Shown here: piece by piece, positions 30,975 to 36,890 of the stretch
Layout: the number at the start of each line of letters is the position of its first letter
Position numbering within the stretch: the first letter of the stretch is position 1
Assembly (NCBI GenBank): GCA_964437725.1
Contig: CAYTIB010000111.1
Coordinates: 1 to 36,890, forward strand
Source of the DNA: CAYTIB01 sp964437725
GTDB lineage: Bacteria; UBA8248; JACPRG01; G963555815
Direction of reading: 5' to 3'
DNA: 36,890 nucleotides
Translations under genes and position numbers: made by a program
Notes under the pieces: generated by a model
What the model was told of the DNA's origin: nothing
The model's input: the letters and a program-made list of their open reading frames with translations, nothing else
Databases searched by the model: none

Positions 30975-32156
30975 CTATTCTCTTGCAAAGAGACAAAGTA
31001 GAAAACCGCAAAAGACAATTGCGCCACCCAAATAAAACCCCCCCTCCAACGAACCCGTTACGTCCCAGATCCAACCGGTCAGGACAGGTGCAACAGCTCC
31101 CGAAAGCTGTCCGATAAAATTTACAACCCCCATCGTACTTCCCATGGCGTCGGGTTTTATTTGGCTAACACGGTCCCCAATCCAAGCCACCATCACTGGT
31201 TCTACTGCCGGTTTTCCCAATGCACCGAAAGCAATGAGCGAAACCGCCAACCAAAATCTTGATTGAGCTAAAGACATCATGAGAATGGATAGTACTGCCA
31301 GAGGGAAAAGGAGCACACAAAGCCGTCTGCGCCCGATCTTATCGGAAATCCGTCCAATTAAAATACTCGCGGGAATAGCTGCAGCCGCATAAAGAGCTGT
31401 AAGGACTCCAGAACCGGTTAAACTCATATTCCGCTCCGCTTGAAGAAAAGCCGGCCCCCAACTCACCGCCAACCAAAATCCATACAAAGAGCAAAAATTA
31501 GCCAACATCACTAAGATAATACTCCTGTCAGAGAGCACTGCACTGACTTTTATTCCCGACTCTCGGCGTGGAAGATCCCGAAGGCGAAACATGTAAAAAA
31601 CAGCGAGTGCAATGGTTGGAACCATAAGAATAATAAAGGGAAGTCTCCAACTCTTCAGCGCGGCATGGAGTGGGCCGGCAAGGAGCAATCCAAACCCAAG
31701 ACCTACGAACAAGCCAGTAAATACAACTGCGCCATTAAATGCCCGACGCTCAGGGAGAGATCGGGTTAATATGTAGCTGAAGGAGCAAGGGAAATAGGCC
31801 CCGGCACCCACCCCATGCAAGGCTACAAAAAAGAGAAGAAGCCCATAGGTCACCCCCCCTAGGGAGATTCCCAGAAGAGAAACACCCGCCAGAGCATAGA
31901 AAGCAGCTAGGGTCTTCCGGTGCCCTAAGCGATCGGCTAATATTCCGGCCGGAACCTGCATGACAGCGTAGGTGACAAAAAAGCTGCTCGTAATAGATCC
32001 AATTTGTACCCCGGTCAGAGAAAACTCTTCTCCAATTACAGAAAGAAGGGGAAAAAGAACTGTTCGATCAGCATAAAGGACAACCCAACCGAGGAAAAAA
32101 ACAAGAAGGAATCCTCCGGAACTAATTCTTTTCGATGTGATCACAGGATCCGACAT
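30975..32156 (-). CDS. major facilitator superfamily transporter
   Basis: This is a 393-residue secondary transporter with about 12 hydrophobic segments in two halves. The MFS motif A is seen between helices two and three as GILADRLGHRKTLA (about 71-84) and again in the second half as GRISDKIGRRRL. The N-terminal FFLGWVVLYADRTVLFPLL and the VGAGAYFPCSFSYILTRSLPERR segment resemble organic-anion (phthalate/hexuronate-like) symporters of the family. The substrate is unknown. It lies on the minus strand downstream of the rhodanese gene with a 150-bp gap, and is convergent with the class V aminotransferase gene. Co-transcription with rhodanese is possible but not supported by a tight spacing. Confidence 0.92.
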   Translation of the reverse strand: MSDPVITSKRISSGGFLLVFFLGWVVLYADRTVLFPLLSVIGEEFSLTGVQIGSITSSFFVTYAVMQVPAGILADRLGHRKTLAAFYALAGVSLLGISLGGVTYGLLLFFVALHGVGAGAYFPCSFSYILTRSLPERRAFNGAVVFTGLFVGLGFGLLLAGPLHAALKSWRLPFIILMVPTIALAVFYMFRLRDLPRRESGIKVSAVLSDRSIILVMLANFCSLYGFWLAVSWGPAFLQAERNMSLTGSGVLTALYAAAAIPASILIGRISDKIGRRRLCVLLFPLAVLSILMMSLAQSRFWLAVSLIAFGALGKPAVEPVMVAWIGDRVSQIKPDAMGSTMGVVNFIGQLSGAVAPVLTGWIWDVTGSLEGGFYLGGAIVFCGFLLCLFARE

Positions 32157-32307
32157 GAAAAATTACACCAAAATATCTAGATTCGGCAGAGCCAGAACCG
32201 AATAATAACGACAATTACAAAAGTCCCAAAAAAACCATCATGCAACAGAAAAAATACTCGGGATCATCAAGCATGATGGAGAGGCAATTAGAGAAGAGAA
32301 ACTGAGC

Positions 32308-33156
32308 CTACTTTTCTATTGGCATTCCCGTCATGCTGCCCCACTCTGTCCAAGATCCGTCATAACTTCGAACAAACGGATAGTCCAGGAGATATTTCAG
32401 GACAAACCAAGCCAAAGATGCCCTGTGGCTCATGCGGCAATATATAATGATGTCCTTGTCCGGTGTCGCCCCAATCGATTCGAGACGAGTACGAAGGTCT
32501 TCTAGTGGTAAAAATGTGTCATCTTCCCGGACTAACTCGGCCCAATGCAGATGAACAGCCCCTGGAATACGTCCGGCACGTTCTGCCCCATGATCCAACA
32601 TGCCCGGAGGCGCCACCCGCTCTCCTCGATATTCTTCGACACTCCGAACATCCAAGAGAAAGTGGCTGCTTTCCGGCAAGCCAACTAAAATGTCACTCCA
32701 AGTTGCTCGAAGCCTTGGCTCCGGTTCTCCTGCCTCGTATTCAGCGCGCCCCGGCAAGGGAACCTTATCGGTCAAAGAACGACCTTCCGCAATCCACTTT
32801 GTGCGCCCGCCATGTAGTAATCGGACATCTGAATGACCTCGGAGTTTCAGAACAAAAAAAGCGTACGTCGCGAATCGATTTGAATCACCGTAGAGAATTA
32901 TCTTCGTGTCATTCGAGATGCCAGATTGGCCCATCAACTCACAGAAAGCATGGCCTTCAATGAACTCTCGGTTCGTGGGGTGCCACAAATCTTCTTTCCA
33001 TCGCCAATTCAGCGCCCCCGGGATATGGCCGTATTTGTAAGCTTCCGCAGGATCCCAGTCGATTTCTATTACACAAACGCTCGAATCCCCTAAACGTTCG
33101 GCAAGCCATTCGGTCTCTACCAGGCAGGAACTACCTTTCTCTTTCTCCTTCACCAT
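32308..33156 (-). CDS. two-domain sulfurtransferase (thiosulfate/3-mercaptopyruvate type)
   Basis: This is a 282-residue tandem rhodanese, the usual size for thiosulfate and mercaptopyruvate sulfurtransferases. The inactive N-terminal domain includes VIEIDWDPAEAYKYGHIPGALNWRW shortened here as its YKYGHIPGALNW motif. The catalytic domain holds LLDVRSVEEYRG, GRIPGAVHLHW and the active loop IIYCRMSHRAS with the persulfide-forming Cys. CRMSHR differs from the CRxGxR of thiosulfate-preferring and CGxGVT of mercaptopyruvate enzymes but is closer to the former. The start is ATG 33156; two TTG codons lie directly upstream, closer to the GGGGAG site, so 33162 is an alternative. It lies 35 bp after the CopD-like gene, suggesting one transcript. 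Confidence 0.92.
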   Translation of the reverse strand: MVKEKEKGSSCLVETEWLAERLGDSSVCVIEIDWDPAEAYKYGHIPGALNWRWKEDLWHPTNREFIEGHAFCELMGQSGISNDTKIILYGDSNRFATYAFFVLKLRGHSDVRLLHGGRTKWIAEGRSLTDKVPLPGRAEYEAGEPEPRLRATWSDILVGLPESSHFLLDVRSVEEYRGERVAPPGMLDHGAERAGRIPGAVHLHWAELVREDDTFLPLEDLRTRLESIGATPDKDIIIYCRMSHRASLAWFVLKYLLDYPFVRSYDGSWTEWGSMTGMPIEK

Positions 33157-33190
33157 CAACAAGTCTTCTCCCCTGAGAATCCGTTGTGTG

Positions 33191-33664
33191 TTAAACCATA
33201 TTCAACCCAAGGGAGTAGGCATAACCGGAAAGCAGAAGATTCACGATAGTTCCAGTGTGTAATCTTCGAAGAGTTTTGAGTTGATCTTCTATTGGCATCT
33301 CGAACTGCCTAAGCTCCGGGGGAGCGTTGGCCCGGGTCACTTTCAACCCAACTCCGAAGAACATATGGGCGCTATACAGAGCAATTAGAAAGAAAATCAA
33401 TAGTTTCTGTCCCAGACTGTGGAACATAACCTCGAAGAACTGAACCCCTATCCTCACCTTAAGTTCAGTGATCAACATCGCGCCAGTCATAAGTATGATA
33501 CCAAGAAGAACCAGAATGACCGGATGATAAATGACCAATATCTTTGTGAACCTGCCCATGCATTCCCCCGGTGGCAATCGTCTCAAAAAGGGTATCCAAA
33601 GGGCCATGAGAATCAAGCACAAACAATAAAACGTTGCTGACCAGTAGTGGATTTGCAGAAGCAT
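33191..33664 (-). CDS. CopD-like four-helix membrane protein
   Basis: This is a 157-residue inner-membrane protein with four hydrophobic segments: about residues 5-25, 44-66, 84-108 and 138-156. Histidines sit in or beside each (IHYWSA, IYHPVIL, FHSLGQK / YSAHMFF, RLHTGTI). That is the pattern of CopD-like and related small haem- or copper-associated membrane proteins. I cannot tell whether it binds haem b, copper or neither. AAGGGA precedes the ATG. It is 35 bp upstream of the rhodanese gene on the same strand, so the two are likely co-expressed. The 229-bp gap upstream to the HugZ-like gene shows no gene. Confidence 0.7.
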   Translation of the reverse strand: MLLQIHYWSATFYCLCLILMALWIPFLRRLPPGECMGRFTKILVIYHPVILVLLGIILMTGAMLITELKVRIGVQFFEVMFHSLGQKLLIFFLIALYSAHMFFGVGLKVTRANAPPELRQFEMPIEDQLKTLRRLHTGTIVNLLLSGYAYSLGLNMV

Positions 33665-33893
33665 TTGGTCCCTTTCGAAATTAATTTATACGTTTACGGG
33701 ACAAATTAAACCAAAATTCAAATTAAGATACACCCGATGGGAAAATGGAGCAGGACCCCTATCCCTTTGCGGTTATCATTCAACAATTGGCTATTGAATA
33801 TTTCAACCGCATACGCTCCACCTGGCTAGGGTAGTCGAGCAAAAATCAAAGAGACCGAAGCCATTTCGCTCCATCCTACGCTACTCCCCGAAT

Positions 33894-34697
33894 TCAGCGG
33901 ATCATTTTTTTAGAACGTTTCGCCAAATCCAACATTTCCATACGGGCCTCCTCTGGTGTCTTAATCGGCTTAGAAAATGCAAGACGTACTGGCCGCCAAC
34001 CTTTATTTGTCTCGACCGACATCTCGAAACCATAACAGTCGATCCCTGTCATCAAAGCTCTTTTAGTATCCTCAGCTTTTGAGAATGCCCGAGAGTATCC
34101 AACCATCGTATCCACATGCTCTGTATTCATATGATCAATAATCGACTTTGCGTGGGGTCCGATGGGATCCAAACGGCTCCCATACCAATCCTTCTCCGAT
34201 ACCCAGGACATCCGGCCGTACCCTCCGATGTAGCGAAGAGACTCCACATGAAGCATCCAAAAAGAAAAATCTTTGTAATCTACATAATATTTTGCATTTG
34301 GATGAGCGTTTAAGAAAGCATCCCGAGCAGATATCCTCTCCTTATCGGCAGAAATTACGCAACAAATACCGAGCAGCGTGACGCGCGCATTTGCTAGAGG
34401 GTCCTCCTGCTCATTTTCTGCTACTAAAAGCGAGCTTCGCCCATCAGATCGGAGGTTTAGGGTATGCTCTGCCAACTCGCTCAGCAGGAGTACAGGACAA
34501 CCCCCATCCAGCACAAAAGTTACGAATGAGCCATAGGGGTATCCATCCGGGTTCCTTGCTTTTGTGCAAAGTGTCCCGGTTTTCTGTAGAGCCGTAAGGG
34601 TGCGTGCACGCTCACCGTGCGTAGGTGTAGGCACATTCGGGTCGTATAAAAGTTCCTCGGATCGCCCAGTGGGCTCAGCATGCGCTCCATCAGTCAT
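33894..34697 (-). CDS. HugZ-like FMN-binding split-barrel protein with DUF2470 domain
   Basis: This is a 267-residue protein with an N-terminal pyridoxamine-phosphate-oxidase-like split barrel (about 25-170, including GTLCTKARNPDGYPYGSFV and YIGGYGRMSWV). A C-terminal DUF2470 domain (about 180-262) begins with the typical IIDHMNTEHVD. This two-part layout is shared by HugZ-type haem oxygenases and by plant glutamyl-tRNA-reductase-binding protein. HugZ cleaves haem using a C-terminal His, which I cannot place with confidence, so haem binding rather than degradation is also possible. It starts with ATG at 34697 on the minus strand, divergent from a small unknown gene. The nearby CopD-like membrane protein might share haem-related biology, a speculative link. 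Confidence 0.85.
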   Translation of the reverse strand: MTDGAHAEPTGRSEELLYDPNVPTPTHGERARTLTALQKTGTLCTKARNPDGYPYGSFVTFVLDGGCPVLLLSELAEHTLNLRSDGRSSLLVAENEQEDPLANARVTLLGICCVISADKERISARDAFLNAHPNAKYYVDYKDFSFWMLHVESLRYIGGYGRMSWVSEKDWYGSRLDPIGPHAKSIIDHMNTEHVDTMVGYSRAFSKAEDTKRALMTGIDCYGFEMSVETNKGWRPVRLAFSKPIKTPEEARMEMLDLAKRSKKMIR

Positions 34698-34840
34698 GAT
34701 ATTGATCTCACTAATAGGTTAACATCTTCTCCATCATTTTTTTGAACCAATAAAGCTTATCTTCGTTTGGACAGTCCCATATGCTAAACTCCGGTTTCGC
34801 CTTTCCTTAACAACAGCCATTCTCCACAAGGAGAACCCTA

Positions 34841-35179
34841 TTGAATGTGGAAGAGTTAATCACACGGTTTCCAGAGATCAAGGAGGATTTAGTTGAAGAA
34901 CCTTTGCTTGCTCGCTTCGCAGAAGCCTTTGGGGATCAGTTATCGGTAGCCACACCACCAGCTCCATGCTCTACCGACTACGAAGCCGCAAATCACTATT
35001 ACCTTAAGCTAATGAACCCAATTGCTTTTTACCACCTAGGTCTTAATACACGTGATAAGGTTCTTCAGCACCTTCAATCTTTCCTGGATCAATACGCGGC
35101 AGATCCTGAATACCTGATTGCTTCTCTCGTCCCTCAAAACTCCGCCATACGCGAAGTGCGGGGACCGGGATGTGAATAG
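34841..35179 (+). CDS. small conserved-looking protein of unknown function
   Basis: I do not recognise this 112-residue soluble, acidic protein. It reads as mostly helical: helices at about 2-30 (VEELITRFPEIKEDLVEEPLLARFAEAF), 45-62 (TDYEAANHYYLKLMNP) and 70-90 (TRDKVLQHLQSFLDQYAA), here given in rough extents. There is one Cys in the middle and one near the C terminus. The start is TTG behind AAGGAG at seven-base spacing, which supports translation. It precedes the molybdenum hydroxylase gene by 100 bp on the same strand and is divergent from the HugZ-like gene. A role as an accessory protein to the hydroxylase would be guesswork. Confidence 0.6.
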   Translation: MNVEELITRFPEIKEDLVEEPLLARFAEAFGDQLSVATPPAPCSTDYEAANHYYLKLMNPIAFYHLGLNTRDKVLQHLQSFLDQYAADPEYLIASLVPQNSAIREVRGPGCE

Positions 35180-35279
35180 CGCCTAACTAACCGTTAACCC
35201 GCTTCGCCTGTTACCAGATCTCCTGCAGGCTAGTCATTTTGCAATCCAATTCAGGACAAACTAAACCGAGGTTATTCCC

Positions 35280-36890
35280 GTGACAACTGAGTTTCAACTG
35301 AACCCTCGGTGGTTTGGAGCCAAGGTTCCAAGGGTTGAAGACGAACGACTCCTCAAGGGACGAGGTCGTTTTGTGGATGACCTTCCTGCCGAGGGGGCCC
35401 TACACGCAGCTTTTGTGCGGTCACCATATGCTCACGCACGCATTAAATCCATTGATATATCGAGTTCAATTCAGGCTGGCGCCACTGCTGTTTTTACAGC
35501 GGAAGACATGGGATCTTCTTGCAAGGAATTTCCCCAACCTGTTCCGATTCCCACCATTCGAGCTCACAGTATACTGCCGCTAGCCAAGAAAGTCGCTCGC
35601 TACGTCGGAGAACCTGTGGCCATCATTTTGGCCGAGAGTCGAGCTTTGGCCGAAGATGCCCTGGGTGAGATTCGTATCGACTACGAGGTCCTCAAGGCCC
35701 TTGCCCACCCTGCTGACGCACTCGTGGATGACGCACCGTTGGTTCATGAGGATGCAAAAAACAATGTAGCCATCACCGTTAAGTCAGGGTTTAAAAACAC
35801 CGAAGAAGCACTTTCACATTCACCCCACCGAGAGACTCTTCACTTGACTGTTCAGCGCGGAGGGGGCGAGGCGATGGAAACACGAGGATATCTTGTCTCG
35901 TATAACGAAACCTTCGATGAGCTAAAAATTTATTCTTCTACTCAGGTACCCCACCAAGTCCGTCGGAACATTGGGTATGTTCTCGACCGTTCAGAGGCAA
36001 CTATAGACATTATTACGCCAGACGTTGGTGGAGGTTTTGGTCCAAAGGCTTTCTCCTACTCAGAGGACTTTGTTCTACCTTGGGCCGCGATGCAATTGGG
36101 CCGACCCGTTAAGTGGATCGAGGACCGCATCGAGCACATTCAGACAACCTATCAGGAAAGAGAACAAGTCCACACTGTGGATGTTGGCTTTGATAAGGAA
36201 GGTCGAATTCTAGCCCTGCGGGTTCGCGGTATTTTTGATACGGGCGCATACCTTCCCTTCAGCGCAATTGTACCAATACTCTCTATTACGAATGTTCCAG
36301 GTCCTTATAAACTTGGCAGCTACGAATCCCAAGTGGACGTTGTCTATACCCATCGTGTCCCAATTGCACCAGTGCGGGGCGCAGGGCGTCCCCAATCTTG
36401 CTTCATTATGGAGCGAGTGATTGAAAGAGTTGCGAAACGCCTCGGAAGGGATTCAGTCGAGATTCGCCAACGAAATCTCATTCAGCCAGATGAATTTCCC
36501 TATGAGGTTGGTATCCGTGCGCGCGATGGAACAATGATGACCTACGACAGTGGTGATTATCCCGCTCTCCTGGATATGGCTCTGGAAAGCGCTGGATACA
36601 CAGCATTTCATAAGGGAGATCGACTGCCTCAAGAACAGGATAATCCGGAAAAAGGAAGGTACGTCGGGATGGGAGTCAGCTTCAACACTGAGGGAACCGG
36701 CTTTGGGCCTTACGAAGGGGCTGTGGTTAGGGTGGATCATTCGGGTCGGATCTTTCTTTACACGGGGGCAACACCAACGGGACAGGGCCATGAAACCATC
36801 CTTGGGCAAGTACTGGCGGCAACCTTAAATGTTGAACTAGAGAATATCAAAGTCGTTGCTGGTGACACTCGTCATATTCCCTACGGATTC
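35280..36890 (+). CDS. molybdopterin-binding hydroxylase large subunit (CoxL/xanthine dehydrogenase family), 3' truncated by the window
   Basis: This frame runs without a stop from GTG 35280 to the last base, 537 codons of a usual 770-800. The N terminus PRVEDERLLKGRGRFVDDL and ALHAAFVRSPYAHARI match the aldehyde oxidase/xanthine dehydrogenase a/b hammerhead domain. PDVGGGFGPKAF near residue 247 is the first molybdopterin-cytosine-dinucleotide contact. The active-site loop reads VRGAGRPQ near 365, close to the AYRGAGR of form II CoxL and unlike AYRCSFR of true CO dehydrogenase. A role in CO oxidation is therefore unlikely; hydroxylation of an aldehyde or N-heterocycle is more probable. GAGG lies eight bases upstream of the GTG. 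The medium (FAD) and small (2Fe-2S) subunits are not in the window and may follow. Confidence 0.92.
   Translation, partial: MTTEFQLNPRWFGAKVPRVEDERLLKGRGRFVDDLPAEGALHAAFVRSPYAHARIKSIDISSSIQAGATAVFTAEDMGSSCKEFPQPVPIPTIRAHSILPLAKKVARYVGEPVAIILAESRALAEDALGEIRIDYEVLKALAHPADALVDDAPLVHEDAKNNVAITVKSGFKNTEEALSHSPHRETLHLTVQRGGGEAMETRGYLVSYNETFDELKIYSSTQVPHQVRRNIGYVLDRSEATIDIITPDVGGGFGPKAFSYSEDFVLPWAAMQLGRPVKWIEDRIEHIQTTYQEREQVHTVDVGFDKEGRILALRVRGIFDTGAYLPFSAIVPILSITNVPGPYKLGSYESQVDVVYTHRVPIAPVRGAGRPQSCFIMERVIERVAKRLGRDSVEIRQRNLIQPDEFPYEVGIRARDGTMMTYDSGDYPALLDMALESAGYTAFHKGDRLPQEQDNPEKGRYVGMGVSFNTEGTGFGPYEGAVVRVDHSGRIFLYTGATPTGQGHETILGQVLAATLNVELENIKVVAGDTRHIPYGF

Noticed and set aside
35314..35583. 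89-codon frame inside the CoxL-like gene
   Set aside because: It is in another frame of a continuous 537-codon molybdenum hydroxylase reading frame with diagnostic motifs.

Overview
This is a gene-dense window of roughly 47 % G+C (estimated by eye) from a Gram-negative bacterium. The evidence for that envelope type is a lipoprotein with a lipobox, a periplasmic TRAP-type binding protein and a LolE/MacB-like permease. Housekeeping genes (recN, nadK, trmB, greA, a primary-type sigma factor) are interleaved with catabolic genes: two UbiD-family decarboxylases, three short-chain dehydrogenases, an ACMSD-type amidohydrolase, a CoxL-type molybdenum hydroxylase, an isochorismatase-like hydrolase and a thiamine-diphosphate decarboxylase pair. 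This content suits an aerobic heterotroph, possibly marine or from an uncultured lineage allied to the proteobacteria. I cannot fix the phylum from sequence alone. No tRNA, rRNA, CRISPR array, insertion sequence or phage gene was recognised. Many genes start with TTG or GTG.

Layout. 1-4.4 kb (minus): a small winged-helix-like ORF, three tandem paralogous SDR oxidoreductases and a UbiD-like decarboxylase, apparently one operon. 4.4-7.9 kb (plus, divergent): a complete TRAP transporter (dctP, dctQ, dctM) behind a near-consensus sigma70 promoter, with a strong hairpin between dctP and dctQ. 8.0-9.15 kb (minus): a two-subunit thiamine-diphosphate decarboxylase resembling sulfopyruvate decarboxylase ComDE. 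9.45-11 kb: small orphan genes (lipoprotein, TPR protein, four-helix membrane protein). 11.4-13 kb: greA-like factor and an extended LOG-family protein. 13.1-17.7 kb: an AttEFGH-like export operon (ATPase, double FtsX permease, AttH/CrtC-like exported protein). 17.7-18.4 kb: isochorismatase-like hydrolase. 18.7-20.5 kb: a putative tRNA-queuosine mannosyltransferase convergent with trmB. 20.6-21.7 kb: sigma factor with promoter, two leader hairpins and a terminator. 21.9-22.4 kb: ferritin-like di-iron protein. 23.0-25.5 kb: amidohydrolase plus second UbiD decarboxylase. 25.6-29.5 kb (minus): small membrane protein, comB-like, nadK, recN. 29.7-36.9 kb: class V aminotransferase, MFS carrier, rhodanese, CopD-like membrane protein, HugZ-like protein, a small unknown, and a molybdenum hydroxylase large subunit cut by the window end.

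How the genes may work together (inference). The divergent UbiD/SDR and TRAP blocks look like one uptake-and-catabolism locus: an organic acid is imported by the TRAP system, oxidised or reduced by SDRs and decarboxylated by the prenylated-FMN enzyme. The adjacent ThDP decarboxylase pair could act on a related 2-oxo acid. The ACMSD-like/UbiD pair is a second decarboxylation module. No single feature proves a new system. The best leads are the triplicated SDR locus, the ComDE-like pair beside a TRAP operon in a window that also holds comB, the structured sigma-factor leader, and the bacterial queuosine-mannosyltransferase homologue.
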